The notes below the pieces were generated by a model, which was given only the letters and a program-made list of their open reading frames with translations, was not told where the DNA came from and ran no database searches. A DNA stretch of 8,460 nucleotides, from contig WFTH01000036.1 in the NCBI GenBank assembly GCA_015485595.1, forward strand, positions 1-8,460. Reading direction: 5' to 3'. Shown one piece after another: positions 1-6,202 of this stretch; the first letter of the stretch is position 1, and each line of letters starts with the position of its first letter. This DNA comes from Candidatus Microgenomates bacterium (lineage in GTDB: Bacteria > Patescibacteriota > Microgenomatia > UBA1400 > PJMF01). Position numbers and translations under genes: made by a program.

Positions 1-471
1 GTGCTTAACATGGGTGTGGGGATTCCTCAAGATAGAAAGGCGCGAGAAAAAGTGCTTGAGAACATTGTTGCACAGTTTGCCAGCATTACTGGTCAGAAAC
101 CAAAGATTACGGTGGCACGTCAGTCGATTGCTGGTTTTAAACTGCGAGAAGGTGACCCTATTGGGGTGATGGTGACTTTAAGAGGAAAAAACATGTGGAT
201 CTTTTTAAAGAAGTTGCTTTTGATTGCCTTACCTAAAGTTAAAGATTTTCGAGGTGTTTCTAAAGGTGCTTTTGACGGGGCTGGTAACTACAGTTTGGGA
301 ATAAAGGAGCAGATTATCTTTCCAGAGATCGACTACGATAAAATCGAGGGTATTAGACCGATGCAGGTAAACATCGTTACTACCGCTAAAGATGATGCAA
401 CGGCTTTTGCTTTACTTGAGACCATCGGCATGCCGTTTGCAAAGGAAAGTTTAAAAGAGAAAAACAAATAA
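1..471 (+). CDS. rplE: Large-subunit ribosomal protein L5, 5' end cut by the window
   Basis: L5 binds 5S rRNA in the central protuberance of the 50S subunit. The 156 residues seen match the family from the beta-strand motif LNMGVG (fragment residues 2-7) through the GDPIG segment, the DFRG motif, and the [21 protein letters not shown] block near residues 89-116, which is the strongest signature. The E. coli protein is 179 residues and its matching TLNMGVG lies near residue 35, so roughly 34 N-terminal residues should lie upstream of the window. The GTG at base 1 is therefore an internal valine codon and not a start. A short basic tail (KEKNK) ends the protein at TAA 469-471. It is the first visible gene of the spc operon and is followed 12 nt later by rpsN. 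Confidence 0.97.
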   Translation: MLNMGVGIPQDRKAREKVLENIVAQFASITGQKPKITVARQSIAGFKLREGDPIGVMVTLRGKNMWIFLKKLLLIALPKVKDFRGVSKGAFDGAGNYSLGIKEQIIFPEIDYDKIEGIRPMQVNIVTTAKDDATAFALLETIGMPFAKESLKEKNK

Positions 472-483
472 GGTAAACACTCT

Positions 484-714
484 ATGGCAAAGAAATCAAA
501 GATCGCCAAATCACAACGTCTCTTGGCCAAGCGCAAAGCTTACTTGGCTAAGGGTGAGAAAAAACCGAATCGGGTCTCGACCAGAGGCGTAAATCGGTGT
601 AAAATCACAGGCCGTCCGCGTGGTTATATGCGGTACTTTGGTTTAAGTCGTATTACTTTTAGGGAGCTAGCCGTAAAGGGCGAGCTACCAGGTGTTGTAA
701 AGGCAAGTAAGTAA
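484..714 (+). CDS. rpsN: Small-subunit ribosomal protein S14, compact form without zinc ligands
   Basis: S14 binds the head of 16S rRNA in the 30S subunit. The C-terminal half carries the family signature NRCKITGRP (residues 37-45), [11 protein letters not shown] and [10 protein letters not shown]. At 76 residues it lies between the zinc-binding short form (about 61) and the long zinc-free form (about 100). In the zinc form the ligands are two CxxC pairs; here the aligned positions are C39, T42, S55 and T58, so only one cysteine remains and zinc binding is not expected. The NRCxxTGRP pattern is that of zinc-free S14. The extra length is a basic stretch before residue 37. A weak AAGG at 470-473 lies 10 nt upstream of the ATG. 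The gene keeps the conserved order L5-S14-S8. Confidence 0.95.
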   Translation: MAKKSKIAKSQRLLAKRKAYLAKGEKKPNRVSTRGVNRCKITGRPRGYMRYFGLSRITFRELAVKGELPGVVKASK

Positions 715-717
715 CCT

Positions 718-1110
718 ATGTTAAGTGACCCAGTTGGAGACCTACTAGCAAGAATTAGAAACGCTTATCTGGCTCGCCACGATCAAGTAGTGGTGCCCCA
801 TTCAAAGCTAAAAGAGGCGGTCGTTAAGATTTTAGTTGACGAAGGCTACTTGGATTCTTACCAAGTTACGGGAGACAAGCCAAAGTTAAGTCTAGAACTA
901 AAGCTAAAGTACATTAATAACAAACCAGCTATTACCGGGATCAAGCGAGTTTCAAAGCCAGGTAGACGTCTCTATGCTGCAGTAACTGACATTCCAAAGA
1001 CGCTTGGTGGGTATGGCATTACTATCGTTTCAACTAACAAAGGAGTCTTAACCGACAAACAAGCACGCAAGGCCTCGGTTGGCGGCGAGCTTATCTGTCA
1101 AGTTTGGTAG
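718..1110 (+). CDS. rpsH: Small-subunit ribosomal protein S8
   Basis: S8 is a primary 16S rRNA binder needed for assembly of the 30S platform; in E. coli it also represses the spc operon by binding its mRNA at rplE. The 130 residues match the family length. The N-terminus DPVGDLLARIRNA (residues 4-16) is canonical. The C-terminal rRNA-binding domain shows KPGRRLYA (80-87), GGYGITIVST (97-106), GVLTDKQAR and the closing VGGELICQVW. The ATG follows the rpsN stop by 3 nt with no strong SD, so reinitiation or coupling with rpsN is likely. No S8-binding hairpin was identified in the visible part of rplE, but its usual location near the rplE start is outside the window. Confidence 0.97.
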   Translation: MLSDPVGDLLARIRNAYLARHDQVVVPHSKLKEAVVKILVDEGYLDSYQVTGDKPKLSLELKLKYINNKPAITGIKRVSKPGRRLYAAVTDIPKTLGGYGITIVSTNKGVLTDKQARKASVGGELICQVW

Positions 1111-1119
1111 GAGTTATCT

Positions 1120-1659
1120 ATGTCAAAGATCGGAAAAAAGTTTATTTTACTACCAGCAGAAGTGACTCTTGAGATTCAATCGGAGAAGGTGATAGTTAAA
1201 GGCCCAAAAGGTTCACTTGAGGTCAGTTTGCCTAGAAGTATTCAAGTTAAGATTGAGGAGAATCAAGTAAAGGTTGAACGAACCAACAATCAGCGCCAAA
1301 CCAAAGCTTTTCATGGCTTGGTAAGAAGCTTGATTAACAACGCGGTTATTGGTGTTAGTCAAGGTTATAAGAAGGTGCTTAAGCTGGTAGGTACTGGTTA
1401 CCGGGTGGCCGCTAAAGGAAAAGGTCTTGACCTTTCGGTTGGTTACTCTCATACGGTTGAGTTTACTCCACCTGAGGGAGTTACGGTTAAGGTAGAAGGA
1501 AACGACACCATCGTGATTGAAGGCATTGACAAGCAGTTGGTTGGCGAGGTGGCTGCCAACATCCGCAAGATCAAACCACCGGATGCTTACAAGGGTAAGG
1601 GAATTCGCTATGAAGACGAGGTGGTCCACCTGAAACCGGGTAAGACAGCCTCAGCTTAG
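1120..1659 (+). CDS. rplF: Large-subunit ribosomal protein L6
   Basis: L6 sits near the sarcin-ricin loop and factor-binding site of the 50S subunit. At 179 residues it has the normal length and two-repeat layout. The first domain includes VKGPKGSLEVSLP (residues 26-38) and TKAFHGLVRSLINNAV. The second carries GTGYRVAAKGKGLDLSVGYSH as two adjoining segments (91-111). The family signature PPDAYKGKGIRYED is at 153-166. An AGGAG at 1109-1113, overlapping the rpsH stop, lies 6 nt upstream of the ATG and fixes this start. It is one of the few genes in the window with a clear SD. Confidence 0.97.
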   Translation: MSKIGKKFILLPAEVTLEIQSEKVIVKGPKGSLEVSLPRSIQVKIEENQVKVERTNNQRQTKAFHGLVRSLINNAVIGVSQGYKKVLKLVGTGYRVAAKGKGLDLSVGYSHTVEFTPPEGVTVKVEGNDTIVIEGIDKQLVGEVAANIRKIKPPDAYKGKGIRYEDEVVHLKPGKTASA

Positions 1660-1660
1660 G

Positions 1661-1684
1661 TTTAAAAATCTAATTTAAAACTAA
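1661..1684 (+). repeat. Imperfect AT-rich tandem repeat abutting the rplR start
   Basis: The rplF-rplR gap consists almost wholly of two adjoining copies of an AT-rich unit. The first is TTTAAAAATCTAA (1661-1673). The second is TTTAAAACTAA (1674-1684), identical except for loss of two bases, and its last A is the first base of the rplR ATG. No SD is present. The repeat may form an unstructured leader or simply be a duplication scar. Its low complexity makes chance formation possible. Confidence 0.5.
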
Positions 1685-2040
1685 TGAAGATAAAACACAA
1701 TAAAACCACTAAACAAAAAAGAGCTCTTCGAGTTAGGTCGAAGCTGTTTGGTACAACCAAGCGACCTCGAATTTCGGTGCATCGAACTAATAAACATCTT
1801 TACGTTCAAGCCATCGATGACGCAAAACAGGTTACTTTGGTAGCAGCTAACGATAAACAGCTTGAAAAAAAGTCGTCTTTAACCAAGACAGAGAAAGCTC
1901 GCTTAGTTGGTCGACTGTTGGCCAAGCGTATGAAGGCAAAAAAGATCACAGCCGGCATCTTTGATCGAGGCCCGTTTCGCTATCAGGGTCGAGTTAAAGC
2001 TGTAGCCGAGGCTTTAAGAGCAGAAGGAATTAAGTTATGA
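1684..2040 (+). CDS. rplR: Large-subunit ribosomal protein L18
   Basis: L18 binds 5S rRNA together with L5 and anchors it to the 50S subunit. The 118-residue length is typical. Recognisable parts are the basic N-terminal tail, the RPRISVHRTNKHLYVQAIDD block (residues 27-46) and the C-terminal signature FDRGPFRYQGRVKAVAEALR (93-112), where the usual FDRGGY has P in place of the second G. The ATG lacks an SD and is preceded by an AT-rich tandem repeat. The stop TGA overlaps the rpsE start as ATGA, so rpsE translation is probably coupled to this gene. The TGA falls exactly where L18 should end, which shows TGA is a true stop in this organism. Confidence 0.96.
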   Translation: MKIKHNKTTKQKRALRVRSKLFGTTKRPRISVHRTNKHLYVQAIDDAKQVTLVAANDKQLEKKSSLTKTEKARLVGRLLAKRMKAKKITAGIFDRGPFRYQGRVKAVAEALRAEGIKL

Positions 2041-2678
2041 ATCTAAGTAGAAGAAACCAGCAAGCAAAAGAGTTTGAAGAGAAGGTGATTCAAGTCTCTC
2101 GTGTCTCAAAAAAGACTAAGGGAGGTAATAAAATTGGTTTTTCTGCCTTGATGGTAGTGGGTGATAAAAAAGGACGAGTTGGGGTGGCGTTGGGTAAAGC
2201 TCCCGATCTGCTTTCGGCAATCAAAAAAGGAGTCAAAAAGGCTAAAAAGAAGATGATCGAGGTTCCAATGGATGGAACCACCATTCCTTTTGCAATCGAG
2301 GTCAAAAAAGGTGCTGGTCGGGTTTTGCTTAAACCAGCCCCGCGTGGTTCTGGGGTTATTGCTGGAGGTCCAGTTAGAGCGGTGGTTGAAGCAGCTGGAA
2401 TCCGAGACATTTCGAGCAAGATCTTAGGGAGTGAGAATCAAGCTTCAAGCGTTTATGCTACCTTTGAGGCTTTAAGGCAAATAGCTCATCTAGTTAAAAT
2501 TAAGGGTTTAAAGTTGAAGTCGATTGCCGAGATTGAGGCAGAGGAAAAGGTTAAGATAGCTAAAGCTCAAGCCAAGGCAAAAGCTAGAGCTGAGGGTCAA
2601 AAAAAACCAACTAAAAAACAAGTGTCGACCAAGAAGCAAACGGCCAAAAGACAGTCAGCTAAAAAAAATAAGAGTTAG
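2037..2678 (+). CDS. rpsE: Small-subunit ribosomal protein S5 with a basic C-terminal tail
   Basis: S5 lies at the 30S mRNA entry side and affects decoding accuracy. The double-stranded RNA-binding-like N-terminal domain spans about residues 13-78, with VIQVSRVSKKTKGG and the GDKKGRVGVALGKA segment (42-55). The C-terminal domain follows, with the APRGSGVIAGGPVRAVVEAAGI segment (101-122) and the conserved GSENQASSVYATFEAL (131-146). The core ends near residue 162. About 50 further residues, rich in Lys, Ala, Gln and Thr, make this protein 213 residues long against 167 in E. coli. The tail is low-complexity and probably disordered or rRNA-contacting. The start overlaps the rplR stop by 4 nt, with AGAAGGA at 2022-2028 as SD. 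Confidence 0.96.
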   Translation: MNLSRRNQQAKEFEEKVIQVSRVSKKTKGGNKIGFSALMVVGDKKGRVGVALGKAPDLLSAIKKGVKKAKKKMIEVPMDGTTIPFAIEVKKGAGRVLLKPAPRGSGVIAGGPVRAVVEAAGIRDISSKILGSENQASSVYATFEALRQIAHLVKIKGLKLKSIAEIEAEEKVKIAKAQAKAKARAEGQKKPTKKQVSTKKQTAKRQSAKKNKS

Positions 2679-2707
2679 TATTATTGTTAATCAACAAGTC
2701 ACATCTT

Positions 2708-3145
2708 ATGTCTTTAATTAATAAACTACCAGCTGTAGTAAAAAGATCGGCTAAAAGAGTTGGCAGAGGCTACGGTTCCGGCAAGGGTGGCCACACAGTT
2801 GGTCGTGGTCAAAAGGGTCAACGGTCTCGTTCCGGAGGTAAGATTGCTTTGTGGTTCGAGGGTGGTCAACTGCCTTTGGTTAAGCGACTTCCAATGTTAA
2901 GAGGTAAGTTGCGTTTAAACAAGGTAAGATCGATCTACGAAGTTCGACTGGATTCGCTCGAGAAACTTGAGGTTGAACAAGTTACTTTGGATACCTTAAA
3001 ACTAGCCAAGCTGATACCGGAAAGGGCAACTAGAGCCAAGGTGATAGCAAGTGGCAAACTTAAGAAACCCCTTACTCTTGTTGGGATCAAGACAACTGCC
3101 AAAGCCAAGAAGCTTATTGAGTCTCTTGGCGGCAAGGTTTTGTAG
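2708..3145 (+). CDS. rplO: Large-subunit ribosomal protein L15
   Basis: L15 is a late-assembly protein of the 50S subunit. With the ATG at 2708 it has 145 residues, the usual size. Seen are KRVGRGYGSGKGGH (residues 16-29), the glycine-rich GRGQKGQRSRSGG extension, FEGGQLPLVKRLP (50-62) that marks the family, and the C-terminal LTLVGIKTTAKAKKLIESLGG domain in residues 122-142. An in-frame TTG at 2684 would add eight residues that fit no L15 N-terminus, so I prefer the ATG. Neither start has an SD. In most bacteria rpmD (L30) sits directly upstream; here only 29 nt separate rpsE from rplO, so L30 is absent at this place. Confidence 0.95.
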   Translation: MSLINKLPAVVKRSAKRVGRGYGSGKGGHTVGRGQKGQRSRSGGKIALWFEGGQLPLVKRLPMLRGKLRLNKVRSIYEVRLDSLEKLEVEQVTLDTLKLAKLIPERATRAKVIASGKLKKPLTLVGIKTTAKAKKLIESLGGKVL

Positions 3146-3192
3146 TTTACAGATCAGGACCAGCTAAGGGCTTTAAAAACTTAAGAAAAAAC

Positions 3193-4485
3193 ATGGACCT
3201 AATCAACCAGTCTCTTAACCTGGTTAAAAAAATCTACCATCATCCAGATTTAAGGCGGAAGATTCTCTTTACCGCTTTCATCTTTGCTATCTATCGCTTT
3301 ATGGCCCATATTCCGGCTCCAGGAGTTGATGTAAATCGGCTTTCAAGTCTGTTTGCTGCTAATCAATTTTTAAACCTTCTAAACATCTTTGCTGGAGGCA
3401 CTTTAGCAAGATTCTCTTTGGTAGCTTTAGGTATTAGTCCCTATATTACCGCTTCGATTATCATGCAACTTATGGGCATGGTGATTCCCAGAATTAAAGA
3501 GCTACAGAAAGAAGGCGAGTCTGGCCAGGCACAGGTAAATCAATATACTCGATTACTTACCGTGCCTTTGGCTGTGGTACAAAGCATCTCGGTTGTACTC
3601 TTGCTCCAATCCCAGAATTTGATTCAAGTGGGAGACTGGTTTTCTTTACTCACCTTGGTTTTAAGTATTGTGGCAGGAGCCTTGGTAATCATGTGGCTGG
3701 GGGAGTTAATTTCTGAAAAAGGGATCGGCAACGGCATCTCGATGATCTTGTTTGCAGGTATTGTGAGTCAGATTCCTACAGCGGTTAGTCAAATAGGACT
3801 GACTCTAAGCTCAGATCAAAGCTTAACTCTAATCACCCTCGGTCTTCTTACTTTAGCGATTGTGGGTTTGATGGTCTTTATGAACGAAGCGGTTAGAAAA
3901 GTGCCGATTCAGTATGCCAAGCGCCAACGAGGTGCACGTATCTATGGAGGGCAGACGACTTTTTTACCCATTAGGGTTAACACTTCCGGGGTGATGCCGA
4001 TTATTTTTGCTATCTCGATCATGATGGTGCCAGCATTTTTGGGTCGTATCTTGATGGCGGCTAACAACGCGAAGTTAGTCGAGATTGGTCAAAAGATCTC
4101 GATTTGGTTTAGCAGTACCGCTACGGTCTACATGGTAGTTTATTTCTTGATTGTTTTTGCCTTTTCTTATCTTTCAGCCATTATTTTCTTTAACACCGAT
4201 GATATCTCGGATGAGCTTAAAAAATCTGGAGCTTTTATCCCTGGCATTAGGCCAGGTAAAGCTACTAAAAAGCACCTAGACTATATCGTTTCACGCATTA
4301 CTTTTGTGGGTGGTGTTTTTCTTGGTTTTGTGGCTATTTTGCCGTCTTTAGTTCAGCGTCTAACTGAGATGCAGTCGCTGGCTATTGGTGGTACCAGCGC
4401 CTTAATCGTGGTGGCGGTGGTTTTGGAAGTTGCTAAGCAGGTAGAAAGTATGCTAGTGGAGCAAAACTATGACAAATACCGCTAA
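3193..4485 (+). CDS. secY: Protein translocase channel subunit SecY
   Basis: SecY forms the membrane channel for Sec-dependent export and membrane insertion, with SecE and SecG and driven by SecA or the ribosome. The 430 residues contain ten predicted helices, at roughly 24-40, 74-98, 121-139, 149-172, 182-200, 212-231, 265-290, 310-333, 365-385 and 395-415. Family motifs are RFMAHIPAPGVD (35-46), LGISPYITASIIMQL (79-93), GIGNGISM (177-184), YAKRQRGARIYGGQ (241-254) and FIPGIRPGKAT (348-358). The last includes R353 in the cytosolic loop that contacts SecA and the ribosome. Placement after rplO is the classic spc arrangement. No SD is seen in the 47-nt gap upstream. The 3' end overlaps adk by 17 nt. 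Confidence 0.98.
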   Translation: MDLINQSLNLVKKIYHHPDLRRKILFTAFIFAIYRFMAHIPAPGVDVNRLSSLFAANQFLNLLNIFAGGTLARFSLVALGISPYITASIIMQLMGMVIPRIKELQKEGESGQAQVNQYTRLLTVPLAVVQSISVVLLLQSQNLIQVGDWFSLLTLVLSIVAGALVIMWLGELISEKGIGNGISMILFAGIVSQIPTAVSQIGLTLSSDQSLTLITLGLLTLAIVGLMVFMNEAVRKVPIQYAKRQRGARIYGGQTTFLPIRVNTSGVMPIIFAISIMMVPAFLGRILMAANNAKLVEIGQKISIWFSSTATVYMVVYFLIVFAFSYLSAIIFFNTDDISDELKKSGAFIPGIRPGKATKKHLDYIVSRITFVGGVFLGFVAILPSLVQRLTEMQSLAIGGTSALIVVAVVLEVAKQVESMLVEQNYDKYR

Positions 4486-5050
4486 AAACTCTCAGTCAAA
4501 GAAGATTCCCAGGAGGCTGGTCTTGATTGGTATTCAAGGGGCTGGTAAGTCCACCCAAGGAAACCTTCTTTCAGAGAAGTTAGGCATTCCCTATCTTTCT
4601 TCAGGCCACATTTTTCGAGAGATGGCTAAAGAAAAGACCAAGCTTGGTCGTTGGTTAAAGGAAACTCTTAATGCTGGAGCTTTAGTGCCTGATGATGTAG
4701 CCTTGGAGATTGTCTTAACCTACCTGGCTAAGCCAGAGTATGCTGATGGTTTTATTTTAGACGGTTTCCCTCGTACGGTAGTTCAAGCTGAGGCGCTAAA
4801 CAGTGATATAGACAAGGTAATCCATCTGAAGGTTTCGGATCGAGAAGCACTTTGGCGTATTTCCGGTCGAGCTGATGCTAGGGAGGATGAAACTTTGCGA
4901 GCTATTCGCAAGCGAATCGAGCTTTTCCATGAAGTGACCAAACCGGTGATTGACTTTTATCGCCAAAAAGGCATGTTAGTGGAGATCGATGGTGAGCTGG
5001 CAGTGGATGCGGTTTTTAAGGAGATTTTAAAAGCGTTGGGAGTGAAGTAA
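4469..5050 (+). CDS. adk: Adenylate kinase, short-LID form
   Basis: Adenylate kinase interconverts ATP + AMP and 2 ADP in the cytosol. The P-loop is GIQGAGKST (residues 21-29; usual GxPGxGKGT). SSGHIFR (44-50) replaces the usual STGDMLR. The DGFPRT motif is at 98-103, followed by Q106, the equivalent of the adenine-recognising Gln. The AMP-contacting arginines R50 and R102 and the arginines of SGRADAREDE...RKR (132-149) are kept. The roughly 30-residue LID insert of long bacterial enzymes is missing, as in eukaryotic AK1-like short forms. About 16 polar residues precede the P-loop strand. Odd: His47 stands where E. coli has Asp33, a residue of the magnesium-water network. GGAG at 4458-4461, inside secY, lies 7 nt before the ATG. 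A related NMP kinase specificity cannot be excluded. Confidence 0.9.
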   Translation: MTNTAKNSQSKKIPRRLVLIGIQGAGKSTQGNLLSEKLGIPYLSSGHIFREMAKEKTKLGRWLKETLNAGALVPDDVALEIVLTYLAKPEYADGFILDGFPRTVVQAEALNSDIDKVIHLKVSDREALWRISGRADAREDETLRAIRKRIELFHEVTKPVIDFYRQKGMLVEIDGELAVDAVFKEILKALGVK

Positions 5051-5805
5051 TGACCCAAAAGGTGGATCATACACGGATTAAGGCCATGAGAGAAGGTGGC
5101 CAGGTCTTGGCACAGATAAGAGACAGCTTGGTAGACTGGGTTGAGCCAGGCATGAGTTTTTCTCAGATAGAAGCAAAGGCCACCGAGCTGATTAAAAAGG
5201 CTGGGATGAAACCGAGTTTTTCTACTGTACCAGGTTATCACTGGACCACTTGTGTAATGAAGAATGATGAGCTTTGTCATGGTATTCCTAAAAAAAACCG
5301 CAAGATCAAACCTTCAGACTTGGTTACGGTTGATCTTGGTTTAATTAATCAGGGTTATCATCTAGACACCACGGTGAGTTTTCAGGTTGAGCCTAAAACG
5401 CCACAGATACAGGAGTTTTTGGCCGTGGGTCGTAAGGCGCTTAAAAAGGCGATCAACAAGGTTAAGGCTGGGGCGAGTGTTTACCAAGTGAGCCAGGCTA
5501 TGGAGCGGGTCCTCACCCGACATGGTCTAGGAGTAGTTTATCAGTTGACTGGTCATGGCGTGGGAGAGGAACTTCATATGGATCCGGTTATTCCTTGCGT
5601 CGCAACGCCTGATTCCAAAAGAGACATCTTGAGTGAAGGTCAAACTATTGCGGTTGAGGTTATGTACACTCAAGGTGAACCACATCTTGAGTTAGCTGAA
5701 GATGGCTGGACCTACAAAACGGTCGATGGCTCACTCTCGGCGATGTTTGAGGAAACGGTGTTGGTAACAAAAAAAGGCTATGAGATCCTGACAAAATCGT
5801 TTTAG
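5050..5805 (+). CDS. map: Type I methionine aminopeptidase
   Basis: This cytosolic metalloenzyme removes the initiator methionine from nascent proteins. At 251 residues without an N-terminal zinc-finger or linker it is the simple type Ia form. The pita-bread metal ligands are all visible: D95 in TVDLG, D106 in HLDTT, H169 in TGHGVGEELH, E203 in VEVMY and E234 in SAMFEETV. The substrate-contacting histidines H77 (CHGIP) and H176 are present. Small departures from the E. coli enzyme are V in place of P after E203 and E235 in place of the His after the last ligand. The start overlaps the adk stop as TAATG, with GGGAG at 5038-5042, so translation is coupled. Its 3' end carries the -35 element of the infA promoter. 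Confidence 0.96.
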   Translation: MTQKVDHTRIKAMREGGQVLAQIRDSLVDWVEPGMSFSQIEAKATELIKKAGMKPSFSTVPGYHWTTCVMKNDELCHGIPKKNRKIKPSDLVTVDLGLINQGYHLDTTVSFQVEPKTPQIQEFLAVGRKALKKAINKVKAGASVYQVSQAMERVLTRHGLGVVYQLTGHGVGEELHMDPVIPCVATPDSKRDILSEGQTIAVEVMYTQGEPHLELAEDGWTYKTVDGSLSAMFEETVLVTKKGYEILTKSF

Positions 5806-5816
5806 TTTGATATAAT
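5788..5816 (+). promoter_or_regulatory. Predicted sigma70-type promoter for infA, extended -10
   Basis: CTGACA (5788-5793, five of six matches to TTGACA) and a perfect TATAAT (5811-5816) are separated by exactly 17 nt. TG at 5808-5809 makes an extended -10 (TGATATAAT). Transcription would begin around 5821-5826, while the infA ATG is at 5826, so the mRNA would have no leader or one of a few bases. The -35 lies in the last codons of map and the -10 in the 20-nt gap. It is the best promoter match in the window. Confidence 0.75.
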
Positions 5817-5825
5817 ACCAACCCT

Positions 5826-6149
5826 ATGGGTAAAGTTCAGGAACATAAACGAGCGCAAAAAGTCAAACGCCAGGTCGATCTCACCGGAAAGAAAGCCAAA
5901 GGTGATGATAAGTTTGAGATTGTAGGCGTGGTACGTGAGTGTCTACCAAACACTATGTTTCGGGTGGAGGTGGTTGATAGTTCGGTAAAGCCGATGATTG
6001 GTCGAGTGCTTTTGGGTACCTTAATCGGTCGGATGAGGCTCTATCGAATTCGTGTTATGCCTGGAGATTACGTTAAAGGGTATGTAACAAAATATGATCT
6101 AGATAAGTGTAAAATTACCTATAGATCAACAAAAAAGATTTCGCAGTAA
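5826..6149 (+). CDS. infA: Translation initiation factor IF-1, enlarged
   Basis: IF-1 binds the 30S A site and helps IF-2 and IF-3 select the start codon. The OB-fold core is clear: FEIVGVVRECLPNTMFRVEV (residues 30-49), the RMRLYRIRVMPGDYV strand-loop (69-83) and YDLDKCKITYRS (90-101). Most bacterial IF-1 proteins have about 72 residues; this has 107. The extra length comes from a basic N-terminal extension of about 23 residues, about seven residues inserted between the MFRVEV strand and the RIRVMPGD strand, and a short C-terminal tail. No in-frame ATG between the annotated start and the core offers a conventional shorter start. No SD precedes the ATG, and a promoter -10 ends only 9 nt upstream, which suggests initiation on a leaderless mRNA. 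The map-infA-rpmJ-rpsM order is common in bacteria. Confidence 0.94.
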   Translation: MGKVQEHKRAQKVKRQVDLTGKKAKGDDKFEIVGVVRECLPNTMFRVEVVDSSVKPMIGRVLLGTLIGRMRLYRIRVMPGDYVKGYVTKYDLDKCKITYRSTKKISQ

Positions 6150-6158
6150 ATTTAGTGG

Positions 6159-6187
6159 TTTGCAAAACTTGAGTTATCTGGTATAGT
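6159..6187 (+). promoter_or_regulatory. Candidate extended -10 promoter upstream of rpmJ
   Basis: TATAGT (6182-6187, five of six matches) preceded by TG at 6179-6180 makes an extended -10 in the 53-nt infA-rpmJ gap. A weak -35, TTTGCA (6159-6164, four of six), lies 17 nt upstream of it. Transcription would start near 6194, giving rpmJ a leader of about 8-9 nt. The gap is long for this tightly packed locus, which supports a regulatory role. It is weaker than the infA promoter. Confidence 0.45.
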
Positions 6188-6202
6188 TCAACGTCTGTTC
6201 TT

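Noticed and set aside
1..3. GTG at base 1 as the rplE start
   Set aside because: It falls inside a conserved L5 strand near E. coli residue 35; the gene clearly continues upstream.
1213..1629. 138-codon open frame on the - strand inside rplF
   Set aside because: It lies wholly opposite a conserved gene, shows no family features and has no promoter or RBS; it is a shadow frame. The other - strand frames (such as 2090-2419, 4957-5280 and 8242-8433) are rejected for the same reason.
2661..2669. A-runs (eight A) in the S5 tail, with similar runs in map near 5290, as frameshift or slippage sites
   Set aside because: All run through Lys/Asn codons of intact reading frames, and nothing downstream suggests a second product.
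2684..2707. TTG at 2684 as the rplO start, adding eight residues
   Set aside because: The added residues match no L15 N-terminus, there is no SD, and the ATG at 2708 gives the usual length and start. The same bases (2684-2697) can form a 5-bp AT-rich hairpin, too weak to call.
3146..3192. rplO-secY gap as terminator or promoter
   Set aside because: I find only a 6-bp palindrome (CTTAAG) and a 3-bp stem, with no T-run and no credible -35/-10 pair.
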